Counted from the stretch's first letter, positions 36,281 to 46,203 are shown. The stretch: DNA of 53,094 nt from an uncultured Bacilli bacterium (GCA_947627195.1 CANQVC010000006.1:1-53094), one strand, 5' to 3'. Made by a program: numbers and translations. The notes: generated by a model from the sequence alone, not told the origin.

Positions 36281-38542
36281 TTATATAATTCCTTCTTTAA
36301 AATGTCCATAAGTGACATCATTAAGACTTAATGATATATTTTCACTGATATGATTAAACATATCATAATAAGCTTGCATTATTTGTAATGTTTCTTCTTT
36401 TGTTTCAATTGTGAAATCAAGATAAAATTGATTAATGCCAATTTCTTTTAATTCATTCATGTATTGTAATAAATGAACTCTTTTACAATTCATTAATTTA
36501 ATTTGGCATCCATCACTTCTTAGTAATGGAAAACGAAATCCTAAACGATCTACAAGATAATATTGTTTTAAATAACAAGCACCACATGGTTTTTGTTGTT
36601 TATTTAAAGCTTTTTGAATTGGACAATGTTTCATAATCATCAATTCATAATATCCATATAACATGACATAAACATTAGGATTATTATGATATAATTTTTG
36701 ATAATTTGTAACTAATTGTTTAATTTCATTTTTTGATAATTCAATTGATAAACCAACTATATTTATCCCTTTTTGATGTAACAAATATACACTATAAGCA
36801 TTTGTAACATTCATATAAGGGCTACTTATTAGATGATTATTTCCTATCAAATTATGATTTTGAATCATTCCATCTTTAATTTTTTTAGTTTCAATACGTG
36901 GATTGACATAATGAATTGGATGATTAACTGAAGAAAAATCATTAATTAAAGACTCATCTTCAGTATATATTTCAATATCATTAAAATCTAGTAATGCTTC
37001 AAGTTGGTCAGTTGTACGAACTTTAACATGAAGTTTTGGTTGTAATATTAAAGGTTTTATTTCTTGTTTATATTCTTTAACAACATAAGGAATTTGATCT
37101 TCTCGTTTATTAAATTCTTCATCTAATAAAGTAATTGCTTTTCTTCTTAAATTATTAATTACACTAATTGGTAAAAATACATTTTCATTAAAATCATTTA
37201 TATTTGTTATTTCATAATCTGTATTATTAGTTTTTTGTATTTGTTCAATGATTCTTTTTGAAAAATCTTTTTGTTTAGCAACTAAACATTTATATTCACT
37301 TATTGCTTTTACATGAATATTTTCATAAAACAATTCTAAAACTAAATATTCATTTTCTAAAGATAATTTTGCTTTTATTAAAATCTTTTTAGGTTTAATA
37401 TTATTAACTTTTTCAATCAATTTAGCATCGGTTGTTTTTAAAACAATAGAGCCAACTTCTACTTTTTCATGGGTACGAATAATAATTTTATTTTGTTTTA
37501 TTTCAGGAATTTCTTGAAATGTAATAGCATCATTAACTTTACCTACAATTCTAATACTGTCATTTCTAGATAAAGAACAATTATTTAATTCAATTGTACA
37601 CCAAGGAAAATTAGTTTTTATTACTTTTCCTATTTCAATACCAATATGATTAGGAGATTTAATATTAGTAAATAAATTATTTTCTTCATGATATAAATAA
37701 CCTTTTGTAAATTGACGATGAAACATTAATTTTAAATTTTTTATATCTTCTTCAATATTTGTTATATCATCATTTATTGCCTTTTTATAAACTTCAGTAA
37801 CTAAACCAACATATTCAGGTCTTTTCATTCTTCCTTCTATTTTAAAAGAATGAACACCTAATTTTTGCAAAGATTTTATTTTTTCTAATAACATTAAATC
37901 TTTTGAATTTAATAAATATCCTTGATAATTAGTACCTTCTAAACTATATTCAAGTCTACACGGTTGCGCACATCTTCCTCTATTGCCACTTCTTTTACCT
38001 ATAATTGAAGATAAATAACAATTACCAGAATATGCCATACATAATGCGCCATGAACGAATATTTCAATTTCAATATCAACTTTTTCAATAATTTCTTTCA
38101 CAATTTCAATTGGAGTTTCCCGAGCTAAAACAATTCTTTTAAAACCCATTTCTTGAAGAAACATAGCTTGTCCAACTGAATGAATATTCATTTGTGTTGA
38201 AGCATGTAATATTAATTTAGGAAACATTTCATGGACTAAGTGAGCAAATCCTAAATCTTGAATCAATATGGCATCAACATGAATTTGATGTAAAAAAGAA
38301 ACGAACGACAATGCATCTTCTATCTCATTATCTTTTAAAAGAGTATTAACTGTAACATATACTTTCACATTAAATTTATGAGCATATTTAATCATTTCTT
38401 TTAGATCATCATTAGAAAAATTATCAGCACTAGCACGTGCACCAAAGCGAAATCCACCAACATAAACTGCATCAGCACCATGATTAATTGCACTTAGAAA
38501 AGATTCTTTATTGCCTGCTGGTGCTAAAAGTTCAGTTGCCAT
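36281..38542 (-). CDS. U32-family protein (RlhA/TrhP type)
   Basis: A 753-residue protein of the peptidase U32 family. The N-terminal domain begins LLAPAGNKESFLSAI, has GADAVYVGGFRFGARA and the U32 signature region with cysteines in LCMAYSGNCYLSSIIG and GNRGRCAQPCRLEY (near residues 166-200). Those cysteines are now thought to hold an iron-sulfur cluster in relatives that hydroxylate tRNA or 23S rRNA, so an RNA-modifying role is more likely than proteolysis (family knowledge). The long C-terminal part has more cysteines (HCPIQKA, CGACYLKQYY) and resembles the DUF3656-bearing long members. It follows degV by 34 nt and likely shares its promoter. Confidence 0.85.
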   Translation of the reverse strand: MATELLAPAGNKESFLSAINHGADAVYVGGFRFGARASADNFSNDDLKEMIKYAHKFNVKVYVTVNTLLKDNEIEDALSFVSFLHQIHVDAILIQDLGFAHLVHEMFPKLILHASTQMNIHSVGQAMFLQEMGFKRIVLARETPIEIVKEIIEKVDIEIEIFVHGALCMAYSGNCYLSSIIGKRSGNRGRCAQPCRLEYSLEGTNYQGYLLNSKDLMLLEKIKSLQKLGVHSFKIEGRMKRPEYVGLVTEVYKKAINDDITNIEEDIKNLKLMFHRQFTKGYLYHEENNLFTNIKSPNHIGIEIGKVIKTNFPWCTIELNNCSLSRNDSIRIVGKVNDAITFQEIPEIKQNKIIIRTHEKVEVGSIVLKTTDAKLIEKVNNIKPKKILIKAKLSLENEYLVLELFYENIHVKAISEYKCLVAKQKDFSKRIIEQIQKTNNTDYEITNINDFNENVFLPISVINNLRRKAITLLDEEFNKREDQIPYVVKEYKQEIKPLILQPKLHVKVRTTDQLEALLDFNDIEIYTEDESLINDFSSVNHPIHYVNPRIETKKIKDGMIQNHNLIGNNHLISSPYMNVTNAYSVYLLHQKGINIVGLSIELSKNEIKQLVTNYQKLYHNNPNVYVMLYGYYELMIMKHCPIQKALNKQQKPCGACYLKQYYLVDRLGFRFPLLRSDGCQIKLMNCKRVHLLQYMNELKEIGINQFYLDFTIETKEETLQIMQAYYDMFNHISENISLSLNDVTYGHFKEGII

Positions 38543-38576
38543 ATTGTTTACCTCATTACCTTTTAGAAAATATTTG

Positions 38577-39422
38577 TTACTTCTTTAAAATATATAATAT
38601 ACCTATACATCTTGGACCACAATGGGTAGATATTACTCCACTAGCAAATGTTTCTAAGATATTGGTATTTTTAAATCTTTTTTCTAATTCTTGTCTTAAA
38701 TATTTAGCATCTTCATCAGCTAAACAATGAGTAATCATAATATTATCTAAATCAATATTATCAAAATCTTTATCAACATATTCAATTAAAGAGCTAAGGG
38801 CTCGATTATAACCAATTGGTTTTTTCGCTACAACCATTTTTCCATCAACTACTCTAATTATTGGTTTTAATCGTAACATCGTACCAAACAAACGCGATGT
38901 TCCACTACATCTTCCACCCATATGTAGATAATCTAATGTATTAATAGCAAACTGCGTACGAACTAAAGGAATTAATCTTTTAATTTCATCAACTATTTCC
39001 TTAACTGATTTTCCTTCTTCACGCATCTTACACATTTTTAAAATAAGTAACCCTGTTCCTGAACTTAAATTCAATGAATCAATAGCATAAACATTAGTAA
39101 ATGCTGTAGCTGCTGCTTGGGCTGATGAGTAACTTGCGGAAAAGCCTGAACCAAGTCCAATAAATATTATATCAGCATCATCAGCATATTTAGCAAATAC
39201 TTCATGATATTGACCTGGAGATATTGAAGCAGTCTTAGGTAATTCTTTATATTGATCTACTTTTTCTATCAATTCTTTAGATTTTATATCAATTCCATCA
39301 CGGTATGATTCGCCACCGATGGAAACAAAGAAAGGAACAATTTTAATATCATATTTTTGAATAATGTCTTGAGTTAAATCACAACTACTATCGCTTATAA
39401 TTACAATATTTTGGTTTTGCAT
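38577..39422 (-). CDS. DegV family fatty acid-binding protein (first copy)
   Basis: A 281-residue cytosolic DegV/FakB protein. Members hold a fatty acid for phosphorylation by FakA during uptake of external fatty acids. The N-terminal IISDSSCDLT, the TASISPGQY ligand motif near residue 80, GLGSGFSASYSSAQAAA, and YLHMGGRCSGTSR near 165 are all family features. No fakA lies in the window. It is the first gene of a likely operon with the U32 gene, expressed from the promoter at 39447-39475. It is only distantly similar to the second copy at 52095-52982, so the two may prefer different fatty acids (inference). Confidence 0.9.
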   Translation of the reverse strand: MQNQNIVIISDSSCDLTQDIIQKYDIKIVPFFVSIGGESYRDGIDIKSKELIEKVDQYKELPKTASISPGQYHEVFAKYADDADIIFIGLGSGFSASYSSAQAAATAFTNVYAIDSLNLSSGTGLLILKMCKMREEGKSVKEIVDEIKRLIPLVRTQFAINTLDYLHMGGRCSGTSRLFGTMLRLKPIIRVVDGKMVVAKKPIGYNRALSSLIEYVDKDFDNIDLDNIMITHCLADEDAKYLRQELEKRFKNTNILETFASGVISTHCGPRCIGILYILKK

Positions 39423-39446
39423 ATATACTCCTACAAATGATAACTT

Positions 39447-39475
39447 ATTATACTATACTTTCTTACTTTTTACAA
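39447..39475 (-). promoter_or_regulatory. Promoter of degV-U32 operon
   Basis: Minus-strand -35 TTGTAA (39470-39475), 17-base spacer and -10 TATAAT (39447-39452). Unlike the second degV, no palindrome flanks it. Confidence 0.65.
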
Positions 39476-39488
39476 CAATATGAAAACA

Positions 39489-40265
39489 CTATACATATTG
39501 TTTTAAATCGTTTTCATATTGAATTAGATTATCGACGGATTCATATAATATTTCCATGCAAAATAATTCATTATAATCATTTAATTTTTTAAACAATTTT
39601 TTAAAAGGAATATTGCCTGTTCCAAGAGGTTTATGTTGATCTCTTGTTCCATCATTATCATGGATATGTAAATGGAATAATTTATCTTTTAATAAATCAA
39701 TATAACTTTCAATAGGAAATTCACTTACATTAGCATGCCCAAAATCAAGAATGAATTTCACATTAGGTAAATTGACAGTATCAATTATATTTCTTATTTC
39801 TTCAGGGCTATATCCCATTTCGTGTATATCGGGCATATTTTCAATCATGATATTAGCAGGATAAGCATAATTAGCTAATATGCGTACTGTTTCAATAGAT
39901 TTCTGTTTTAAGAATTCACGGCTCTTTTTATTTTTAGTTACATACCCTAAATGTAATGTTAATTTATTTACATTAAACTTTTTAGAAAAATCTATTGCTT
40001 TTTTAAATCTATTTAAAACGACATCATAAGTTTCTTCATTACACAAATCATTTTTAACACCATGTGGTAAATGCAAAACAACTTCAATATTATATTTCAT
40101 TAAATCCAAAACATTTTTTTCATATGTTTCCATTTGTTCAATTGATTTATCATATGGATAAAATATTTCAATGGCTTGAAATAAATTTTTTTCAAATAAT
40201 TGATGATAACTTTGAAATTCTTCTGTTGTTCTATTTTGATTAATAGTAAAACATTTTTTTATCAT
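39489..40265 (-). CDS. Sugar phosphate isomerase/epimerase-like TIM barrel
   Basis: A 258-residue protein of the xylose isomerase-like/AP endonuclease 2 TIM-barrel family. Metal-ligand motifs visible are VVLHLPHG, LTLHLGY, IMIENMP (Glu), FILDFGHANVSEF and FHLHIHDNDGTRDQHKPLGTG. The last is typical of sugar phosphate isomerase/epimerase relatives. No partner sugar genes are adjacent, so the substrate is unknown. It stands between the 5'-nucleotidase operon and degV and may be read through into degV, because no terminator follows it. Confidence 0.8.
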   Translation of the reverse strand: MIKKCFTINQNRTTEEFQSYHQLFEKNLFQAIEIFYPYDKSIEQMETYEKNVLDLMKYNIEVVLHLPHGVKNDLCNEETYDVVLNRFKKAIDFSKKFNVNKLTLHLGYVTKNKKSREFLKQKSIETVRILANYAYPANIMIENMPDIHEMGYSPEEIRNIIDTVNLPNVKFILDFGHANVSEFPIESYIDLLKDKLFHLHIHDNDGTRDQHKPLGTGNIPFKKLFKKLNDYNELFCMEILYESVDNLIQYENDLKQYV

Positions 40266-40332
40266 AATGTTTAATCCTTTCTTATATTATTTATTATTTA
40301 TTTATTAATTATTATTATTTATTATTATAATA

Positions 40333-40384
40333 AATCATATCAACATGTTTATAAAATTATAAATATTAACACGTTGATATGATT
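40333..40384. repeat. Long inverted repeat upstream of isomerase gene
   Basis: Perfect 12-bp inverted repeat AATCATATCAAC (40333-40344) and GTTGATATGATT (40373-40384) with a 28-base A+T-rich centre. No T-run follows, so it is not an ordinary terminator. It lies 68-120 bases upstream of the isomerase-like gene and could be an operator pair or an mRNA hairpin. Confidence 0.45.
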
Positions 40385-40428
40385 ATAAATATTTCTAATA
40401 TAATTACATTTTAAATATGTTAAAAAAA

Positions 40429-41874
40429 TTAGGCATTCCAATAATTTCCATCTTTACAAGCATCTTTTACAGCTTGAATTAAATAATCTCTAAATAAGAC
40501 ACCTGTAATAACTTGATCTTTACTTTTTAAGAATGGATAATTTTTGTTATCAAATATATAATCAATAGCAGCAACAGAATATTCTGTTTTTGTAGCAATT
40601 TCGCCATTAATATAAAGATCATTACCAATCACTTCAACATTATCACTCATACATAAACTATTATTTTCATATAATTTTTTAATATTACTAACACTTAAAG
40701 TACATGTTTTAACTTCATTATCAAATGGCATTACTTCCCATATTTTACCAACAGTTACATTTTCATTTTTCATAATCGGAAAAGCATTAGCACGTATACC
40801 ACCAGTATTAATAACCCCAATTTCCATTTTTGCATAATCTCTAATAACATTAGCAGCCCAAATTGTTCCATCAGCTCTATCTATTTCTTTTCCAGCAACA
40901 CCAATTACTTCATCAGATATTTCTTGAACCACTTTATTATGTTTTTCAATTATATCATTTACTTCCGAATTAACTTTTGCTAATGTTTTATTAACTTTGA
41001 TATTTTCAGCACTACCATCTTTTACTTTATTAGCTTTACCATCTATTGTTAATTCAATTTTACCAATATATGATCCAGATGAACCAGATTGAATATATGG
41101 CATCATAATATTATCATCACCTCTAAGTTCACCTTGATAATAAGTATGAGTATGACCATTAAATATAGCATCAACTTGATATTCATCTGATAAATTAGCA
41201 ATTGAATAATTAATGTTTTCAGTATTATCATGAGCAGAAACTATAACAACATTACATCCTTTTTCTGTTCTTAATTCTTTTGTATATTGTTTAATAATTG
41301 GTAAAATAGATTTAAATTCATATGGCTCAATAATTGTTGGGGAAATAGAGTTTGTTAATGAACTTCCAATAACACCTATTATACCTATTTTAAGATCACC
41401 TTTAGTAATAATTGTATAAGGTTCACACCAATCAACTGGTTTATCAGTTGCTTTTTCATATATATTAGCACATATAATAGGAAAATTAGCTACTACTTCT
41501 GATGTTTTATTATTATATTGTCTAATAACATCAATTCCCCAATCAAATTCATGATTACCAACAGTCATAGAATCAAAACCAATTTTATTCATCACTTCAA
41601 CAACAACTCCACCTTTTGTCATATTAGATATTGCTGTTCCTTGAAACATATCTCCTGATGATAAAATAATTGTATGATCTGGATCTTCATTTTTTTTATC
41701 GATTAAATAACTAGCAATAGTATTAAGACCACCAGTTTTGTCATCAAATACAGCCCCATGAAAATCATTTAAAGAATATATTGTTAATGTAGTATCTTCT
41801 TTAATAGTTGTATTATTACATCCAACAACAAAAAAAGAAAATGTTATTAAAATTAAAAGTTTTATTTTGTTCAT
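40429..41874 (-). CDS. 5'-nucleotidase/UshA-like lipoprotein
   Basis: A 481-residue surface metallophosphoesterase. Lipobox FVVGC places the lipid on Cys19. The N-terminal catalytic domain carries LNDFHG (Asp37, His39), SGDMFQG (Asp75), GNHEFDWG (Asn107, His108) and NGHTHTY, the two-metal site of the family. The C-terminal 5'-nucleotidase domain includes NTGGIRANAFP and VMPFDNEV. It should release nucleosides from external nucleotides for uptake. It is the last gene of the ABC-F/typA/DUF3592 operon, starting 19 nt after the DUF3592 stop. Confidence 0.9.
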   Translation of the reverse strand: MNKIKLLILITFSFFVVGCNNTTIKEDTTLTIYSLNDFHGAVFDDKTGGLNTIASYLIDKKNEDPDHTIILSSGDMFQGTAISNMTKGGVVVEVMNKIGFDSMTVGNHEFDWGIDVIRQYNNKTSEVVANFPIICANIYEKATDKPVDWCEPYTIITKGDLKIGIIGVIGSSLTNSISPTIIEPYEFKSILPIIKQYTKELRTEKGCNVVIVSAHDNTENINYSIANLSDEYQVDAIFNGHTHTYYQGELRGDDNIMMPYIQSGSSGSYIGKIELTIDGKANKVKDGSAENIKVNKTLAKVNSEVNDIIEKHNKVVQEISDEVIGVAGKEIDRADGTIWAANVIRDYAKMEIGVINTGGIRANAFPIMKNENVTVGKIWEVMPFDNEVKTCTLSVSNIKKLYENNSLCMSDNVEVIGNDLYINGEIATKTEYSVAAIDYIFDNKNYPFLKSKDQVITGVLFRDYLIQAVKDACKDGNYWNA

Positions 41875-41892
41875 GTTTTACCTCTATTTTGA

Positions 41893-42672
41893 TTAATCTA
41901 AATTAATATAACCATTACATTGATTATTTATAATGTTTTTTGGAACATATGCTTCAACTATTTTATTGATAAATGTTATGGGATTTTCTTTTGAAGAAAC
42001 TACTTGACTATTTAATATCTTTTCTTCATTTGTTTCTAACATATAACTGCATACAGCAGTAAAGAAATATTTTCCTCTTTTATTTTCTTTTTCTTCCACA
42101 AACACAATCTTTGCTTTAACTTTGATTGATGAAGAAAACCATTTTAGTAATTTAATTAATTTAACAATTCTATATAATGCAATTAAGAAACTTATAATTA
42201 TTATTACAATACCAAAACCAAAAAAGAAATTTGCGGATGAAGCTTGAGAAAAATCATGTTTAAATTGATTAGGATCATTATTTAATATATAAATATCAAT
42301 TGTTTTACCTAAATCATATAAATCTTCATCTGAATAATAGTTTAAACTATTAATATATTGTTGATTATCAAAATTATATCTAATAATAATAGCTCTTATT
42401 TGATTTTTTTTAATTATTCCATCAAGACGATATTCTTCTAGTTTTGTTTGATAATCTAATAATTTATCATCATAATTTTCATCATTTTCTAAAGGGGGAT
42501 TAACAATATCAATAATTACAGCTGATATTTTAATTCCTTCTTCTTTATATTTTTTTAGTTTATTTTTAATTGAAATACTACTTATTAAAATACCACATCC
42601 AATAAGTAAGAAAATTATACTAATAATTATTATTTGAATATTTATTCTTTTTTCATGATTAATAGCTTTCAT
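41893..42672 (-). CDS. DUF3592-like membrane protein
   Basis: A 259-residue protein with two transmembrane helices (about 12-31 and 148-167) separated by an external domain. That domain has the DUF3592 look: KISAVIIDIV, then YNFDNQQYINSLNYYSDED, GKTIDIYILNNDPNQF. A second domain follows the second helix. Function unknown. It starts 5 nt after typA without a strong ribosome binding site, so translation may be coupled to typA, and it precedes the nucleotidase gene by 18 nt. Confidence 0.6.
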   Translation of the reverse strand: MKAINHEKRINIQIIIISIIFLLIGCGILISSISIKNKLKKYKEEGIKISAVIIDIVNPPLENDENYDDKLLDYQTKLEEYRLDGIIKKNQIRAIIIRYNFDNQQYINSLNYYSDEDLYDLGKTIDIYILNNDPNQFKHDFSQASSANFFFGFGIVIIIISFLIALYRIVKLIKLLKWFSSSIKVKAKIVFVEEKENKRGKYFFTAVCSYMLETNEEKILNSQVVSSKENPITFINKIVEAYVPKNIINNQCNGYINLD

Positions 42673-42677
42673 AATAT

Positions 42678-44507
42678 TTACGCATTCTTTTTAGCATCAT
42701 ATTTTTTTCTTGTTACGGTATCTAATATTCTTTTTCTTAAGCGAATATTCCTTGGTGTAACTTCAACAAGTTCATCTTCATTAATATATTCTAAACAAGC
42801 TTCTAATGGCATTTTTCTTGGTCTTTTTAAAACAATAGTTGTGTCTTTTGTTGAAGATCTTTGATTACTCATAGCTTTTGCTTTCACAACATTAACACTT
42901 AAATCTTCTTCTTTATTACATTCACCAACGATTTGTCCTTCATATACATTTTCATTTGGTTCAACAAACAATATTCCTCTATCTTCTATTTGTCCAATTC
43001 CATATGCAGTTGTTTTTCCTTCTTGAACTGCCACTAAAACTCCTAATTTTCTTTCACCAACAGAAATAGATTCAATTGGACGGTATTCTAAAAAATAATG
43101 ACTTAAACTGCCATATCCTTTTGTAGCAGTCATGAAATCAGTTGATAAACCAATTAAACCTCTTGATGGAATTGTATAAATAAGTTTAGTTTGCGTTTCG
43201 CCATTATCCATACTTTCAAGATTTCCCCCACGTTTACCTAATAATTCAATAACATTACCAATAGTATCATTAGGAGCATCTATTTGCGCAAATTCAAATG
43301 GTTCACATTTTTTACCATCTATTTCTTTAATAATTGGTTTAGGTTTTGCTACTTGAAATTCATATCCTTCACGACGCATATTTTCAATTAAAATTCCTAA
43401 ATGAAGTTCACCACGTCCTGAAACAATCCATTCTTCTCCTGAACCTATTCTTTTAACTCTTAAACTTACATCTTTTTGAACTTCACGATATAATCTTTCA
43501 TCTAATTTAGTTGATGTTACAAATTTACCTTCTTTTCCTGAAAAAGGAGAATCATTTGTGGAGAAATTCATTTCTACTGTAGGTTCACTAATATGAATAG
43601 GTTCTAATGGTTCTTCCATTCCTACTGTACAAATTGTTTCACCAACATTAATATCCATTAATCCTGCTACTGCTACTATATCTCCAGCATAAGCTTCTTC
43701 AACTTCGGTTTTATTTAAACCTAAAAAACTAAATAATTTTTGAACACGAAATTGTTTAATGGAATTATCTAAGCGAATGCAACTTACAACTTCTCCACTT
43801 CTAATTTTACCTCTTTTGATTCTACCAATTGCAACACGACCAACATAATCATTATAATCTAATAATGCTCCTTGAAATTGTAATCCACCATCTATATCAA
43901 CATTAGGAGCTGGTATTTCTTGGATAATTAAATCAAGTAAAGGATCCATTGTTGGTTTTTGGGTAGTTATATCACTAGATAAACTACAAGTTCCTCTTAT
44001 TGCACTGACATAAGCTACTTTAAAATCAATTTGATCATCTGTTGCGCCAAGTTCGATAAATAAATCTAAGACTTCATCAACTACTTCTTCACATCTTGCA
44101 CTATCTTTATCTACTTTATTTATAACAACAATAGGTTTTAAATTACATTCTAAAGACTTTTTTAGAACAAATCTTGTTTGTGGCATTGCTCCTTCATAAG
44201 CGTCAACAACTAATAATACTCCGTCAACCATAGTCATGATTCTTTCAACTTCACCACTGAAATCAGCATGTCCTGGGGTATCTAAAATGTTAATTTTATA
44301 ACCTTTATAATTTATAGCAGTATTTTTAGCTAATATCGTAATGCCTCTTTCTCTTTCTAAGGCATTTGAATCCATTGCTCTTTCTTCTATTTCTTCTCTT
44401 GCTTCAAGAGTTGAAGACTTTTTTAATAATTGATCTACTAATGTTGTTTTTCCATGGTCAACATGAGCAATTATAGCAATATTTCTTATATTTTGATGTT
44501 GATTCAT
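42678..44507 (-). CDS. typA: Translational GTPase TypA/BipA
   Basis: Ribosome-associated GTPase of the EF-G superfamily involved in stress and low-temperature ribosome assembly. The 609-residue protein has G1 AHVDHGKT (near 14-21), switch I RGITILAK, G3 DTPGHADF with the catalytic His, G4 NKVDKD, and the TypA-specific C-terminus (VQEGKTTAYGIGQIEDRGILFVEP without a domain IV, written here in parts: VQEGKTTAYG and EDRGILFVEP). It lies 13 nt after the ABC-F gene in the same operon, so two translation factors are co-expressed. Confidence 0.95.
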   Translation of the reverse strand: MNQHQNIRNIAIIAHVDHGKTTLVDQLLKKSSTLEAREEIEERAMDSNALERERGITILAKNTAINYKGYKINILDTPGHADFSGEVERIMTMVDGVLLVVDAYEGAMPQTRFVLKKSLECNLKPIVVINKVDKDSARCEEVVDEVLDLFIELGATDDQIDFKVAYVSAIRGTCSLSSDITTQKPTMDPLLDLIIQEIPAPNVDIDGGLQFQGALLDYNDYVGRVAIGRIKRGKIRSGEVVSCIRLDNSIKQFRVQKLFSFLGLNKTEVEEAYAGDIVAVAGLMDINVGETICTVGMEEPLEPIHISEPTVEMNFSTNDSPFSGKEGKFVTSTKLDERLYREVQKDVSLRVKRIGSGEEWIVSGRGELHLGILIENMRREGYEFQVAKPKPIIKEIDGKKCEPFEFAQIDAPNDTIGNVIELLGKRGGNLESMDNGETQTKLIYTIPSRGLIGLSTDFMTATKGYGSLSHYFLEYRPIESISVGERKLGVLVAVQEGKTTAYGIGQIEDRGILFVEPNENVYEGQIVGECNKEEDLSVNVVKAKAMSNQRSSTKDTTIVLKRPRKMPLEACLEYINEDELVEVTPRNIRLRKRILDTVTRKKYDAKKNA

Positions 44508-44520
44508 ATTTTACTCCAAA

Positions 44521-46047
44521 CTAAAATTTAATTTCTTTCATATTTAACTTTTGATAAAATTCTTTTTCATGGGAAACTAAAATAACAGTCCCAGGATAAT
44601 GACTAATTGCATTAAATAATGATTCTTTTGCTAATCGATCTAAATGATTAGTTGGTTCATCAAGGATTAATAAATTAGATCTTTTTAAGCTTAATAAAGC
44701 AAAACGAACTTTAGTCATTTCACCACCAGATAATTGTTTCATTGGTTTTATTGTTAATTCATTTGTAATGGCATATTGAGCTAATAATGTTCTAATTTTA
44801 GTATCATCTAATTTAGGATAAAAAGAACGAATGTATTCAATAGCTGTACATGATGGTATTTCTGTTTCTTGAGAGAAATAAACAATATCATTATATGGTG
44901 CCATTTTAATATTACCACTTAATGGAGGAATTTCATTTAATATTGTTTTTAAAAATGTTGTTTTACCAACTCCATTTTTTCCAACGATGACATATTTTTC
45001 CCCAAATTGAAATTTTAAATTAATATCTGATAATATTGGATATGTATAACCGATTGTTAAATGGGAGATTTCCATACACATCATATGAAATGATTTAGTA
45101 AAATCAAATTTAAAAAAGACTTTTTTATCTTGCTGTGGCTTTTCAAGAATAGTCATTTTCTCTAACATTTTTCTTCTACTTTGTGCTTGTTTTGTTGTTG
45201 AGGCTCTAACGATGTTTTTCGCAATGAAATCTTCGGCTTTTTTAATTTCTTTTTGTTGCTTTTCATATTCTTTTTGATATGTTTCTAAATTCATCGTTCT
45301 TAAACGTAAATAATCTTGATAATTACCTTTATATTTAGTCATTTTTTTGTTTTCAATTGCCACTATAACGTTGCAACAATTATTTAAAAATTCAAAATTA
45401 TGACTTATTACTAAAAAGGAATTTTTGTAATTTGTAAGAAATTTACTAAGCCATTCAACATGTTGTGCATCTAAAAAATTAGTTGGTTCATCAAGCAATA
45501 ATATATCTTTTTCTTCAAGTAACATTTTACCTAAAAAAACTTTAGCTCTTTGTCCACCTGATAGATTTTTTAAAATTTGTTTGCCTTCTATTTTAATACC
45601 TAATCCTTGTATTACATTTTGAATACGTGACTTAATTTGGTAAAATTTATTTTCTTCAAGATATTCTTGAATATTATAAGCCTTTTCTAATATTTTATCA
45701 TATTTACTTTCATCAACTGACTCTAATGACTTATATAGTTGATTCATTTCTTCTTCTTTTTTAAATAAATCATTATATACACTATATAAATATTCTTGAA
45801 TAGTTATTTCATCATTTACAATTAAATGTTGATCTAAATATGAAAAAGATTTTGTATTATCCCAAATAATTGTTCCTTCATCTGGGGTTAATTTTTCGGA
45901 AATTAAATTCATGAATGTTGTTTTTCCTACACCATTTGCCCCAACTATACCAACATGTTCACCATCAAATATGCGAACATCTAATCCAGAAAACAATTCT
46001 TTATCACCGTAATTAAATTTTAGGTTTTGTACTTCTAAAACACTCAT
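44521..46047 (-). CDS. ABC-F family ATPase
   Basis: A 508-residue soluble protein with two ABC domains and no membrane part: Walker A GANGVGKTT and GKNGVGKTT, signatures LSGGQRAKV and LSGGEMTKV, Walker B LLLDEPTNFLD and LILDEPTNHLD, joined by a charged linker of about 80 residues. ABC-F proteins act on the ribosome, some giving antibiotic resistance, others regulating translation. The sequence looks like the housekeeping YbiT/YkpA-like branch, but the linker type cannot be assigned surely. The frame extends 19 codons upstream to 46104, but that ATG lies within the promoter (-35 at 46099-46104), so the ATG at 46047 is chosen. First gene of a four-gene operon. Confidence 0.9.
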   Translation of the reverse strand: MSVLEVQNLKFNYGDKELFSGLDVRIFDGEHVGIVGANGVGKTTFMNLISEKLTPDEGTIIWDNTKSFSYLDQHLIVNDEITIQEYLYSVYNDLFKKEEEMNQLYKSLESVDESKYDKILEKAYNIQEYLEENKFYQIKSRIQNVIQGLGIKIEGKQILKNLSGGQRAKVFLGKMLLEEKDILLLDEPTNFLDAQHVEWLSKFLTNYKNSFLVISHNFEFLNNCCNVIVAIENKKMTKYKGNYQDYLRLRTMNLETYQKEYEKQQKEIKKAEDFIAKNIVRASTTKQAQSRRKMLEKMTILEKPQQDKKVFFKFDFTKSFHMMCMEISHLTIGYTYPILSDINLKFQFGEKYVIVGKNGVGKTTFLKTILNEIPPLSGNIKMAPYNDIVYFSQETEIPSCTAIEYIRSFYPKLDDTKIRTLLAQYAITNELTIKPMKQLSGGEMTKVRFALLSLKRSNLLILDEPTNHLDRLAKESLFNAISHYPGTVILVSHEKEFYQKLNMKEIKF

Positions 46048-46075
46048 TACAATAAATTTCCTTTCATTCTTAATA

Positions 46076-46104
46076 ATTCTATCATAAATTGTCTTTTTTT
46101 TCAA
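46076..46104 (-). promoter_or_regulatory. Promoter of ABC-F/typA operon
   Basis: Minus-strand -35 TTGAAA (46099-46104), 17-base spacer and -10 TAGAAT (46076-46081). It rules out the upstream in-frame ATG of the ABC-F gene. Confidence 0.65.
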
Positions 46105-46153
46105 TATTGATAAAACGCTATCAAAAATAATATAAAAAATAAAATCATTTTCT

Positions 46154-46182
46154 TTTACTTTATTATCGATTTATGATAAAAT
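46154..46182 (+). promoter_or_regulatory. Promoter of queT
   Basis: Plus-strand -35 TTTACT (46154-46159), 17-base spacer and -10 TAAAAT (46177-46182). Transcription would start near 46189, just before the riboswitch. Confidence 0.55.
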
Positions 46183-46203
46183 ATATTTGTTGTAATAGAC
46201 AAG

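Noticed and set aside
46048-46104. 19-codon N-terminal extension of the ABC-F protein
   Set aside because: The upstream ATG overlaps the -35 box and the homology pattern starts at MSVLEVQNL.
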